Part shown: positions 10,226 through 18,789 of the stretch, piece after piece
Position numbering within the stretch: position 1 is the first letter of the stretch
Layout of the letters: each line of letters opens with the position of its first letter
NCBI GenBank assembly: GCA_903848465.1
Contig: CAINGK010000231.1
Coordinates: 1 to 64,000, forward strand
Direction: 5' to 3'
DNA: 64,000 nucleotides
From: an uncultured Verrucomicrobiota bacterium
Lineage (GTDB): Bacteria > Verrucomicrobiota > Verrucomicrobiia > Verrucomicrobiales > Verrucomicrobiaceae
Made by a program: the position numbers and the translations under genes
Notes under the pieces: model-generated
Told to the model about the DNA's origin: nothing
What the model saw: only the letters and a program-made list of their open reading frames with translations
The model's database searches: none

Positions 10226-12313
10226 ATGAAGTTCGCCCTCCCGTTCGCCGCCCTTTTCTCGGCCTGTTCCGCTCTCTCCGCCGTCGAGCATGACATCGTC
10301 ATCTACGGCGGCACTTGCTCCGCCGTCATTGCCGCCGTGCAGGCCAAAAAGATGGGCAAGACTGTCATCGTCGTCTCGCCTGACCAACATCTCGGCGGCT
10401 TGAGCAGCGGTGGACTCGGTTTCACCGACACCGGCAACAAAGCCGTTATCGGCGGCCTCGCCCGGGACTTTTATCATCGCATCTGGCTGCACTACGACCA
10501 GGACTCCGCCTGGGTGCAGCAGAAGAAATCCGCGTACGGCGGCAAAGGCCAGGGCACACCCGCCGTGGACGGCGAGAACCGCACCATGTGGATCTTTGAG
10601 CCGCATGCTGCAGAGCAGGTCTTTGAAGACTACGTCAAGGAGTTCGGCCTCGAAGTCGTGCGCGATGAGTGGCTCGACCGCGCTAAGGGTGTGAAGAAGG
10701 ACGGTGACAAAATCACCGCCATCACCACCCTCAGCGGCAAAACCTACGCCGGGAAAATGTTCATCGACGCCACCTACGAGGGCGATCTCATGGCCGCAGC
10801 AGGCGTGGACTACCACGTCGGCCGCGAGGCGACTTCCGTGTATGACGAAAAGTGGAATGGCATCCAGGTCGGCGTGCTGCATCACCGCCATCACTTCGGC
10901 GCGGTGAAAGAGCCGATCAGCCCCTACAAAGTTCCCGGCAATCCCAAGAGTGGTGTTCTCCCACGCGTGAGCACCGAGCCTCCCGGTGAGTTCGGCGCTG
11001 GCGACAAGCGTGTGCAGGCCTACTGCTTCCGCTCCTGCTACACCAACGACCCCAGCAACCGCATCCCGTTCCCCAAACCGGACGGTTACGATGCCAGCCA
11101 GTATGAAATCCTGCTGCGCGTGCTGAACACCGGCTGGAGCGAGTTCTTCGAGAAGTTCGATCCGATTCCGAATCACAAGACCGACACCAACAACCACGGG
11201 CCGTTCAGCTTCGACAACATCGGCTACAATTTCGACTACCCCGAAGGCAGCTACGAAAAACGCCGCGAGATCATCGCCGAGCACCGGCAGTATCAGCAGG
11301 GCCTGCTGTGGTTCGTGGCCAACGACCCACGCGTGCCGAAAAAGGTGCAGGAGGAACTGCGCACCTGGGGCCTGCCCAAGGATGAATTCAAAGACAACGG
11401 TAACTGGAGCCACCAGCTCTACATCCGCGAAGCACGCCGCATGATCGGCAGCTACGTCATGACCGAAAACGAACTGCTCAAAAAGCGCCCCACGCCCGAC
11501 AGCATCGGCATGGGCAGCTACGGCATCGACTCCCACAACACCCAGCGTTACATCACCCCGGAAGGCTATGTGCAGAACGAGGGCGACATCGGCGTGGCCA
11601 CCAAAGGCCCCTACGAGATCGCTTACGGCTCGCTCGTTCCCAAAGCAGGGCAGGGGAGCAATCTGCTCGTGCCCGTCGCCATGTCCGCCAGCCACATCGC
11701 CTACGGCAGCATCCGCATGGAACCCGTGTTCATGATCCTCGGCCAGAGCGCCGCCACCGCCGCCGTCCTCGCTATTGACGCCAGCATCCCCGTCCAAAGC
11801 GTGCCCTATGCCAAACTCAAGGCGCAGATTTTCCAAGATGGCCAGATCCTGCACTACGACGGCCCCAAGTCCTCCAACGGCGTCGATCCCAAATCCCTCA
11901 AAGGCATCGTGCTCGATGACACCGCCGCCAAGCTGACCGGTGTATGGTCAGAAAGCAGCGCGTCGAAAACCTTCATCGGCGACGGCTACACCCACGATGG
12001 CAATGCCAAAGACGGCAAAGCCAGCGCCCGCTTCGAGACCAAGCTGCCGAAGTCCGGCAAATATCACGTCTTCCTCGCCTCCCCGCCCAACAGCAACCGC
12101 GCCTCCAATGCTCCCGTCGAAATCGTCCACGCTGGCGGTTCGCAGCACCTGAAACTCAACCTCAAAGAGCCCCAGCCCGCCGACGGCCTCTACTGGCTCG
12201 ACCTCGGCACCTTCGACTTCACCGCCGACCAGCCCGCCGCCGTCATCATCACCAACGCTGGCACCGACGGCTACATCGTCATCGACGGCATCCGCTGGCT
12301 GCCGGTGGAGTGA
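10226..12313 (+). CDS. Exported FAD-dependent oxidoreductase with C-terminal golvesin/Xly-like domain
   Basis: 695 residues from the ATG at 10226. An in-frame extension to 10097 exists but would overlap the previous gene and hide the signal peptide (residues 1-19, MKFALPFAALFSACSALSA). A Rossmann dinucleotide site follows at about 22-50 (DIVIYGGTCSAVIAAVQA), then GGLSSGGLGFTD, as in the FAD-dependent oxidoreductase family that includes proteins annotated as xanthan lyase. GQSAATAAVLAI near residue 510 is the second conserved FAD-contacting segment. From about 565 to the end is a separate beta-sandwich domain (KLPKSGKYHVFLASPP, GYIVIDGIRWLPV) like the golvesin C-terminal/Xly carbohydrate-binding type. 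It probably oxidises a sugar or polysaccharide-derived substrate outside the cytoplasm. The substrate is unknown. Confidence 0.8.
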   Translation: MKFALPFAALFSACSALSAVEHDIVIYGGTCSAVIAAVQAKKMGKTVIVVSPDQHLGGLSSGGLGFTDTGNKAVIGGLARDFYHRIWLHYDQDSAWVQQKKSAYGGKGQGTPAVDGENRTMWIFEPHAAEQVFEDYVKEFGLEVVRDEWLDRAKGVKKDGDKITAITTLSGKTYAGKMFIDATYEGDLMAAAGVDYHVGREATSVYDEKWNGIQVGVLHHRHHFGAVKEPISPYKVPGNPKSGVLPRVSTEPPGEFGAGDKRVQAYCFRSCYTNDPSNRIPFPKPDGYDASQYEILLRVLNTGWSEFFEKFDPIPNHKTDTNNHGPFSFDNIGYNFDYPEGSYEKRREIIAEHRQYQQGLLWFVANDPRVPKKVQEELRTWGLPKDEFKDNGNWSHQLYIREARRMIGSYVMTENELLKKRPTPDSIGMGSYGIDSHNTQRYITPEGYVQNEGDIGVATKGPYEIAYGSLVPKAGQGSNLLVPVAMSASHIAYGSIRMEPVFMILGQSAATAAVLAIDASIPVQSVPYAKLKAQIFQDGQILHYDGPKSSNGVDPKSLKGIVLDDTAAKLTGVWSESSASKTFIGDGYTHDGNAKDGKASARFETKLPKSGKYHVFLASPPNSNRASNAPVEIVHAGGSQHLKLNLKEPQPADGLYWLDLGTFDFTADQPAAVIITNAGTDGYIVIDGIRWLPVE

Positions 12314-12333
12314 GTGAGGCACCAAATGTCCGC

Positions 12334-12353
12334 ACGAACTTCACTCCGTTCGT
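12334..12353 (+). terminator. Weak hairpin after the oxidoreductase gene
   Basis: ACGAAC at 12334-12339 and GTTCGT at 12348-12353 form a six-pair stem with an eight-base loop, followed by AATTT. It lies 20 bp after the stop codon. The short stem and lack of a real T-tract make this only a candidate. Confidence 0.3.
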
Positions 12354-12401
12354 AATTTCCGCTCTTGCCAGGGCGTATGCTACTCGACCCCATCCATTGT
12401 C

Positions 12402-14849
12402 ATGTCCACCATTCGCCTATTGATCCTCCTCACCGCAGTCTGTGCCACCAGCGCTTTTGCGGCGTATCCCACCTTTACCAGCACCGTCCCCAATGGCGGC
12501 CAGCGGGGCACGGATGTGAAACTGACCGTCAGCGGTGTGCGGCTGACGGACTTTGAGAGCCTGATTTTCTTCTCGCCCGGCTTCACCCAGAAGAGCGTGG
12601 AAAAGGTGGAGGCCAACAAGGTGCAGCTCACCATCGGCATCGCGCCGGATGTGCCGCCGGGAAATCACCTCATGCGCATCCGCACCAAGTCCGGCATCTC
12701 GCATGCCCGCCAGTTCTTTGTCGGCATCTTCCCCAATGCCGAGGAAAAGGAACCCAACAGCGACTTCGAGACCCCGCAGGTCATTCAGTTGAACACGACT
12801 GTCGAGGGCGTCGTGCAAAACGAAGACGTGGACTACTACCGCGTCAGCCTGAAAAAAGGCCAGCGCCTCTCCGTCGAAGTGGACGGACTCCGTCTCGGCT
12901 ACACCGTGTTTGATCCCTTCCTGGCCATCATCGACAAGAACCGCTTTGAAAAAGTGATCTCGGATGACACCATTCTCCACCGCCAGGACGGCTACTGCTC
13001 CTACGTGGCGGAAGAAGATGGCGACTACACCATCATGATCCGTGAGTCCTCCTACCGCGGCAGTGGCAACTCCTACTATCGCCTCCACGTCGGCAGCTTC
13101 CGCCGTCCTGATGTGGTGTATCCCGCCGGTGGTAAAATCGGCTCCAAAACCAAGGTGCGCTTCATCGAGCGCGATGGCTCCTTTGAAGAAGAGGTGCAGC
13201 TTCCAGCGGAAATCGATCCTGATTACATGCTCTTCTCCAAGTCCCAGGAGCCCGCCCCTTCCGGTAACCCCTTCCATCTCGTCAACTATGACAACGCCTT
13301 CGAAGTCGAGCCCAATGACGAGCAGGCCAAAGCCACACCCGCCCCCACGGAGCCGATCGCGCTCAATGGCATCATCGAGAAGCCCGGCGATGTGGACTTT
13401 TTCAAGGTGCCACTCAAGAAAGGCATGACCCTGGAAGTGCAGGCCTTTGCCCAGAGCATCGGCTCCCCGCTGGACTCCGTGGTCAACATTTACAACGAAA
13501 AGGGCGGTGGCATCAGCGGCAACGATGACGGCGGTGGTCGCCGCCGTCTCGACAGCAAGTTCAAAATCGCCATTCCTGCTGACGGCGACTACTTCGTGCG
13601 CGTGACTGATCATCTCGATCGCGGCGGCCCCAACTACGTTTATCGCCTTGAACTCATCGCCGCCGAGCCGGAGGTCTTCTTTGCCTCGCCGCAGTATTCG
13701 GTGAATGACAACGACTACCGTCAGTTCATCCCCGTGCCGAAAGGCGGGCGCTACGCCACCCTCGTCAACGTCAGCCGCAACAACGTCGCTGGCGACTTCA
13801 AGTTCGAGGTTCAGAACATGCCACAGGGGGTGAAGCTGCTCACCGAACTCGCACCGAAAGACCTCGGCAGTGTGCCGCTGCTCTTTGAAGCCGCCCCCGA
13901 TGCCCCTCTGGGTCATCAGGTCGTGCCCATCTATCTCAATGCCGTCGATCCAAACACCAAGTCACGCGGCAAACTGCGCCAGGAGTTCGACATCGTGCGC
14001 AGTGGCAACACGGTCTATTACACCCAGGTCGAAGACCGGCTGCCCGTCGCCGTCGTGGAGGAGGCTCCCTACTCCCTCGAAATCGTCAAGCCCCTCGTCC
14101 CGCTGGTGAACAACGGCATCTTGGACCTGAAAGTCACCTCCAAACGCAAGGAGGGCTTCAAGGCCCCGATCCGCGTCCTGATGGTCTGGAAGCCAAACGG
14201 CGTCAGTGTCCTCGGGGAGCAGACCATCGCCGAAGGTCAGAACGAGTGCGTCTTCCAGCTTGATGCCAATGCTGGCGTGCCCGCTGGTTCCTGGAATTTC
14301 ACCGTCCTGGGCGAGGCCGATGCTGGCAATGGCCGCATCTACAATGCCTCGCCGTTCACGGCGGTCATCACCGCCCCCGCCTACATCAATGCACCGGCCA
14401 TTCCGCTTGTCGCGGTGGAGCAGGGCAAGGAGGCCTTCATGGTCGCCAAGCTGGAACAACTGCTGCCCTTTGACGGCGAGGCCACCGCCCAGGTGCTCGG
14501 CGTCCCTGATACCATCCCGATCGAACCCGCCAAGATCACCAAGGATACCAAGGAAGTGGCCTTCAAAGTGAAGACCGACAGTAAGTCGCCCATCGGCAAG
14601 CAGGCCAATCTGTTTGTCCGCGTCGATGTTCCTGTGAAGGGCACCAATGCCACCACGATCCATCGCATCGCGCTGGGTTCCATCCTGCGCATCGACGCCC
14701 CGCGCAAGGTCGTCGCTCCGCCACCTGCGGCCCCCGTCGTCGCCGCCAACAAGCCCAAGGAAGAACCCAAGCCCGCTGCTCCGGCAGCGCCCAAAGTCCT
14801 CTCCCGCCTGGAGCAACTCCGCCAGGAAGCCTCCGGTGCCAAAAAGTAA
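12402..14849 (+). CDS. Exported protein with two PPC-type domains
   Basis: 815 residues with a signal peptide ending at about residue 20 (SAFAA). An IPT-like N-terminal segment (GGQRGTDVKLTVSGVRL) comes first. Two pre-peptidase C-terminal (PPC) domains follow at about 115-225 and 300-415, each beginning EPN and containing DVDYYRV or DVDFFKV and a G-D-Y-x-(I/V)-x-(I/V) strand. The rest is beta-rich and ends with a Pro/Ala/Lys-rich tail. PPC modules are non-catalytic beta-sandwiches in secreted proteins. In Planctomycetes and Verrucomicrobia this IPT-PPC architecture is common and of unknown role. No protease or hydrolase motif is visible. Confidence 0.75.
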   Translation: MSTIRLLILLTAVCATSAFAAYPTFTSTVPNGGQRGTDVKLTVSGVRLTDFESLIFFSPGFTQKSVEKVEANKVQLTIGIAPDVPPGNHLMRIRTKSGISHARQFFVGIFPNAEEKEPNSDFETPQVIQLNTTVEGVVQNEDVDYYRVSLKKGQRLSVEVDGLRLGYTVFDPFLAIIDKNRFEKVISDDTILHRQDGYCSYVAEEDGDYTIMIRESSYRGSGNSYYRLHVGSFRRPDVVYPAGGKIGSKTKVRFIERDGSFEEEVQLPAEIDPDYMLFSKSQEPAPSGNPFHLVNYDNAFEVEPNDEQAKATPAPTEPIALNGIIEKPGDVDFFKVPLKKGMTLEVQAFAQSIGSPLDSVVNIYNEKGGGISGNDDGGGRRRLDSKFKIAIPADGDYFVRVTDHLDRGGPNYVYRLELIAAEPEVFFASPQYSVNDNDYRQFIPVPKGGRYATLVNVSRNNVAGDFKFEVQNMPQGVKLLTELAPKDLGSVPLLFEAAPDAPLGHQVVPIYLNAVDPNTKSRGKLRQEFDIVRSGNTVYYTQVEDRLPVAVVEEAPYSLEIVKPLVPLVNNGILDLKVTSKRKEGFKAPIRVLMVWKPNGVSVLGEQTIAEGQNECVFQLDANAGVPAGSWNFTVLGEADAGNGRIYNASPFTAVITAPAYINAPAIPLVAVEQGKEAFMVAKLEQLLPFDGEATAQVLGVPDTIPIEPAKITKDTKEVAFKVKTDSKSPIGKQANLFVRVDVPVKGTNATTIHRIALGSILRIDAPRKVVAPPPAAPVVAANKPKEEPKPAAPAAPKVLSRLEQLRQEASGAKK

Positions 14850-14879
14850 GCAGACCGCCTTACACCCATAGCCCAAGGC

Positions 14880-14900
14880 GTGGGGGGCTCCCGCCCCCAC
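14880..14900. terminator. GC-rich hairpin between convergent genes
   Basis: GTGGGGG (14880-14886) pairs with CCCCCAC (14894-14900) over a seven-base loop, 30 bp after the PPC-protein stop. There is no T-tract on the plus strand, so intrinsic termination is uncertain. The position between converging transcripts favours a terminator role. Confidence 0.45.
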
Positions 14901-15230
14901 ACAGTGCGTCTCGCAAAAGACCGCCGCCATAGGGAATGCGGTTGCGTAGCGAAGAACGAGTACAGCAACAGCTTTAGACGGGCAAGGTGGTTCGGGCGTG
15001 CCAGGAAGTGCTCGAAAGTGGCAGCAGGTGGTTCTTGGAGAGTCGGTCAGCTCACACAAGCCGCGAGACGTTCGAAAGCGGCAGCTCCACCCTTTCAGGG
15101 TTACTCAGCCGCACTTCAAATACTCGAGAGCTTTTGCTTCCTCTGGAAATGCACGGAGCTTTCCAGAATGAGCTAAAGCTCAGCAGGACTCTGCTACGCC
15201 ACTCCTCCGCTCTCTCATCTGCGATTGGCC
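14901..15230. other. Gene-free stretch between convergent genes
   Basis: I see no credible gene. It carries several small inverted repeats: CTGGAAA/TTTCCAG around 15140-15163 and GAGCT/AGCTC around 15170. There are also two similar words, GCTCGAAAGTGGCAGC and GTTCGAAAGCGGCAGC. The short frames across it have no recognisable domain or start signal. It may be a worn dispersed intergenic repeat. Confidence 0.4.
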
Positions 15231-15965
15231 TCAAATCATCACGCAGTCGAGGAAGTCTGCTACAAACTCATTCTTCGGATGTTCGCGGAGTTGCTGCGGT
15301 GAACCGATCTGCTGGATGTCCCCCTCGTGGAGAACGACGACGCGGTCGGCCAGTTCGAAGGCTTCGTCTTGATCGTGGGTGACAAAGAGCGTCGTGACTT
15401 GGGTCTCGTTATGGAATTGGCGGAGCCATTTGCGCAGGGTTTTGCGCACTTTGGCATCGAGCGCTCCGAAGGGCTCATCGAGCAAAAGCACCTGCGGGCC
15501 GACGGCGAGGGCGCGGGCGAGTGCGACGCGCTGCTTCTGGCCACCGCTGAGCTGCGAGGGGTAACGTGAGCCATAGCCTTCGAGTGCGATGCGGCGGAGC
15601 AATTCGGTGACGGCTTTGTCGATGTCCTCGCGGTCGGGCCGCGTGGCGCGTGGCATGACGCGGAGACCGAAGGCGATGTTTTCCGCGACGGTCATGTGAT
15701 TGAAGAGCGCGTAGTTCTGGAAGACGAAGCCGGCCTTGCGCTCGTAGGCGCTGCGGTTGGTGACGTCGATGCCGTGAAACTCGATGCTGCCTGCGCCCGC
15801 GTCGGCAAATTCAAGCCCGGCGATGATGCGCAGCAGCGTGGTCTTGCCGCTGCCGCTGGGGCCTAGCAGGGCCACGAGTTCACCGGTCCCGACTTCGAGA
15901 TCGACGTTTTTCAGCGCGTTGAAGCTGCCAAAGGTTTTGGAGATGTGGTGAATGTGGATGCTCAT
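15231..15965 (-). CDS. cysA: Sulfate/thiosulfate ABC transporter ATP-binding protein CysA
   Basis: 244 residues starting MSIHIHHISKTFG. Walker A is GPSGSGKT (35-42). The signature LSGGQKQR, Walker B VLLLDEPFGALD and the switch histidine in THDQDEAFE are all intact. It energises sulfate import through CysT and CysW at the inner membrane. The ATG overlaps the cysW stop as ATGA, suggesting translational coupling. Many CysA proteins are 350-365 residues with a C-terminal TOBE-type regulatory domain. This one ends straight after the nucleotide-binding domain (FVADFLDCVMI), so that domain is absent. Confidence 0.92.
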   Translation of the reverse strand: MSIHIHHISKTFGSFNALKNVDLEVGTGELVALLGPSGSGKTTLLRIIAGLEFADAGAGSIEFHGIDVTNRSAYERKAGFVFQNYALFNHMTVAENIAFGLRVMPRATRPDREDIDKAVTELLRRIALEGYGSRYPSQLSGGQKQRVALARALAVGPQVLLLDEPFGALDAKVRKTLRKWLRQFHNETQVTTLFVTHDQDEAFELADRVVVLHEGDIQQIGSPQQLREHPKNEFVADFLDCVMI

Positions 15966-16822
15966 GCTGCTCCTCGTTGGGTGGTCGTCAGAGTTTTTAA
16001 AATCAGGGTCACCAGTGCCAGCAGGGCCAGCACGGAGGCGACGGCAAAGGCGGGTACGAACTGGTATTCGTTGTACAAAACTTCGATGTGCAGCGGCACG
16101 GTGTTGGTCTTGTTGCGGATGTGGCCGCTGACGACGGATACGGCACCGAACTCGCCCATACTGCGGGCGTTGCACAGGATGATGCCGTAAAGCAGCCCCC
16201 ATTTGATCTTCGGCAGGGTGACGCGCCAAAACATCTGGAAGCCGTTCGCGCCGAGTGTCATGGCGGCCTCTTCTTCGGCTTGGCCCTGCGCCTCCATCTG
16301 CGGGGCGAGGATGCGGGCCACGAAGGTGAAGGTGACGAAGATGGTGCTCAGCACGATCCCGGGCAGAGCGAAAATGATCTTGATGCCGTGTTCCTTCAAC
16401 GCCGGGCCAAACAAGCCCTGGGCACCAAAGAGCAGCACATAGATCATGCCGGCGATGATAGGGGAGACCCACAGCGGCAGCTCGATGAGCGAGGCGAGGA
16501 AACGTTTGCCGCGAAACTGAAAACGCGAGACGCACCACGCTGCCGCGAGTCCAAACAGCGTGTTCAGCGGCACGGTGATGGCGGCCACTTTCAGCGTGAG
16601 CCAGATGGCGTGCATGGTGGCCCCATCATCGAAGGCCTCGATGAAACCTTCCCAGCCTTTGCGAAACGCCTCCTGAAAAATGATGACGAGTGGCAGCACA
16701 AACATGAGGCTCATGAAGCCCACGGCAGCGCCGATGATCAGCACACGCGAGAGAAGAGAATCCGAGGTCGCGCGGCGCGAGTGGTGGGAGCTTTGAGGAT
16801 GGATGTCGATGATGGCGGCCAT
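15962..16822 (-). CDS. cysW: Sulfate ABC transporter permease CysW
   Basis: 286 residues from MAAIIDIHPQSSHHSRR. Six hydrophobic segments are evident, beginning VLIIGAAVGFMSLMFVLPLVIIF. The EAA loop appears as EEEAAMTLGANGFQMFWRVTLPKIKWGLLYG, followed by SMGEFGAVSVVSG, a hallmark of CysW. An open frame extends further upstream but would overlap cysT deeply, so the ATG at 16822 is chosen, 22 bp after the cysT stop. With CysT it forms the transmembrane channel of the sulfate importer. Confidence 0.92.
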   Translation of the reverse strand: MAAIIDIHPQSSHHSRRATSDSLLSRVLIIGAAVGFMSLMFVLPLVIIFQEAFRKGWEGFIEAFDDGATMHAIWLTLKVAAITVPLNTLFGLAAAWCVSRFQFRGKRFLASLIELPLWVSPIIAGMIYVLLFGAQGLFGPALKEHGIKIIFALPGIVLSTIFVTFTFVARILAPQMEAQGQAEEEAAMTLGANGFQMFWRVTLPKIKWGLLYGIILCNARSMGEFGAVSVVSGHIRNKTNTVPLHIEVLYNEYQFVPAFAVASVLALLALVTLILKTLTTTQRGAA

Positions 16823-16844
16823 GTTTAGAATGACGAATGACGAA

Positions 16845-17669
16845 TTATCTCCCGGTGCGGTTACGGCTCCACTGCGCCAGCAGGTTGGATAGCACCAGGA
16901 TGGTAAACGAGGCAGCCAGCATGACGACGCCGATGGTGGCTGCACCGCTGTAGTCGTATTCTTCGAGGCGCATGGTGATGAGCAGCGGCGCGATCTCGGT
17001 TTTGAACGGCAGATTGCCGGAGATGAAGACGACACTGCCGTACTCGCCGACCGCACGACCAAACGCGAGCGTCATGCCCGCGAGGGTGGAGGGGAGCAAC
17101 GCGGGAAACACCACGCGGGTGAGCGTCTGCCAGCGGTTCGCCCCGAGGCAGGCGGCGGCTTCTTCGACATCCATGGAGAGATCGGCGATGACGGGCTGCA
17201 AGGTGCGCACGACGAAGGGAAACCCGACGAAAGTCAGCGCGATGGTGATGCCGAGCGGGGCGTAGGCGGCTTTGATGTCATGCTGCGCCAGCCATGCGCC
17301 GATCCAGCCGTTCGGCGCATAGAGTGTGACGAGGGCGATGCCTGCGACGGCAGTGGGCAGCGCAAAGGGGAGATCGACCATGGCATCCAGCAGACGGCGA
17401 CCTGGAAAGGAGTAGCGCTCCAGCGCCCAGGCGGTCAGCAGGCCAAACACCCCATTCACCAGTGCAGCGGCAAAGGCGGTGCCAAAGCTGAGCTTCAGCG
17501 ACGCGATGACGCGGGCCTGCGTGAGCGTGGCCAGCATGTGCTCCCAGCCGCCGCTCGTGGCCTTCCACACCAGCATGGACAGTGGGAAGAGCACCAGGAG
17601 GCTCAAGTAGGTGATGGTAAAGCCAAGTGAAAGCTTAAAGCCTGGTAGGATGTGACGTGGTCGGGACAA
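16845..17669 (-). CDS. cysT: Sulfate ABC transporter permease CysT (CysU)
   Basis: About 274 residues if translation begins at the TTG at 17669 (then SRPRHILPGFKLSLGFTITYLS, matching the family N-terminus). No ATG or GTG lies nearby, and a longer frame to 17852 would run into the binding-protein gene. The family pattern LPGF-LGFT-YLSLLVLFPL, the EAA loop (DVEEAAACLGANRWQTLTRVVFPALLPSTLAG) and AFGRAVGEYGSVVFISGN are present. It pairs with CysW as the permease of the sulfate importer. The start is the least certain point. Confidence 0.88.
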   Translation of the reverse strand: MSRPRHILPGFKLSLGFTITYLSLLVLFPLSMLVWKATSGGWEHMLATLTQARVIASLKLSFGTAFAAALVNGVFGLLTAWALERYSFPGRRLLDAMVDLPFALPTAVAGIALVTLYAPNGWIGAWLAQHDIKAAYAPLGITIALTFVGFPFVVRTLQPVIADLSMDVEEAAACLGANRWQTLTRVVFPALLPSTLAGMTLAFGRAVGEYGSVVFISGNLPFKTEIAPLLITMRLEEYDYSGAATIGVVMLAASFTILVLSNLLAQWSRNRTGR

Positions 17670-17769
17670 GAGCTTGAGTGAGCAGGTTTTTAACGAGCAC
17701 GATTTTCTGCAAGAATGCGCTTCACGCCAATGAGGCGCATCAAGCAAGGCCGGGCCGTGTGGTGTAAGG

Positions 17770-18759
17770 TTACTTTCCTTGATAAATCTGGTCAAAGATG
17801 CCGCCGTCGTCGAAGTGCTTTTTCTGTGCCTTGCCCCAGCCGCCGAAGTCACTGTCGATCGTGACGAGGTTCAGTTTCGGGAAGCGGGCGCTGTATTTGG
17901 CGGCAGCGGCGGCATCACGCGGGCGGTAGTAGTTTTTGCCGATGATGTCCTGCGCCTCGGGGGAGTAGAGATATTCGAGGTAGGCTTTGGCGACTTCAGC
18001 GGTGCCTTTTTTCTCGGCGTTCTTGTCCACCACGGCCACCGTCGGCTCAGCAAGGATGCTGATGGATGGCACGATGATCTTCGTCTGGCCGGGGAACTCG
18101 CGCTGGATGAGCCAGGCCTCGTTTTCCCAGGAGAGGAAGACATCGCCGATGCCACGCTGCGCAAAGGTGGTTGTGGCGGCACGTGCGCCGGTGTCCAGCA
18201 CCGGCACGTTTTTATACAGTGCGGCGATGAACTCCTCCGCCTTGGCTTCACTGCCGGTTTTCTTCAGCGCGTAGGCCCAGGCGGCCAGGTAGTTCCACCG
18301 TGCGCCGCCAGAGGTTTTCGGATTCGGCGTGATGACATTGACGCCATCCTTCACCAGGTCGTCCCAGTCTTGGATGTGCTTCGGGTTGTCCTTGCGCACG
18401 ACAAACACGATGGTGCTCGTGTAGGGCGCACTGCTGTTCGGCAGGCGCTTCTGCCAGTCCTTCGCGATCAAGCCGGCCTGTTGGCCGATCACGTCAATGT
18501 CGCCAGCCAGCGCGAGTGTCACCACATCGGCCTCCAGGCCATCGATGACCGCGCGCGCCTGCTTGCCAGAGCCGCCGTGCGACTGGTCGATGCTGACTTT
18601 CTTGCCAGTCGTTTCTTTGTAGTGTTTGGCAAAGGCCTTGTTGAACTCCGCGTAGAGTTCGCGGGTGGGATCATAGGAGACGTTTAGCAGTTCAAAATCG
18701 GCTGCGTAGGTGGTGACGCTGAGGAAAACAGCGGAGAGGAGGAATAGCGAGGTTTTCAT
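17770..18759 (-). CDS. sbp: Periplasmic sulfate-binding protein
   Basis: 329 residues with a signal peptide ending at YA-ADFELLNVSYDPTRELY. That junction and the following SHGGSGKQARAVIDGLEADVVTLALAGDID are signatures of the Sbp/CysP family. GGARWNYLAAWAYAL and FLSWENEA are further family segments that line the sulfate site. It delivers sulfate (or thiosulfate) to CysTWA in the inner membrane. It starts 30 bp after the porin gene stop, on the same strand, so it is probably co-transcribed with it. The 100-bp gap before cysT is the widest in the operon. Confidence 0.93.
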   Translation of the reverse strand: MKTSLFLLSAVFLSVTTYAADFELLNVSYDPTRELYAEFNKAFAKHYKETTGKKVSIDQSHGGSGKQARAVIDGLEADVVTLALAGDIDVIGQQAGLIAKDWQKRLPNSSAPYTSTIVFVVRKDNPKHIQDWDDLVKDGVNVITPNPKTSGGARWNYLAAWAYALKKTGSEAKAEEFIAALYKNVPVLDTGARAATTTFAQRGIGDVFLSWENEAWLIQREFPGQTKIIVPSISILAEPTVAVVDKNAEKKGTAEVAKAYLEYLYSPEAQDIIGKNYYRPRDAAAAAKYSARFPKLNLVTIDSDFGGWGKAQKKHFDDGGIFDQIYQGK

Positions 18760-18789
18760 GGTCTGTGAATGATGAGGAGGGGGGGGAAA

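Noticed and set aside
10115..11854. 579-codon minus-strand open frame opposite the FAD oxidoreductase
   Set aside because: The plus strand has a clear FAD-binding family match. The reverse frame is His/Asp/Val-rich with no recognised motif, a usual GC-rich antisense shadow.
12417..13916. 499-codon minus-strand open frame opposite the PPC protein
   Set aside because: Same antisense effect, with no domain, signal peptide or start signal. The plus strand has well-formed PPC domains.
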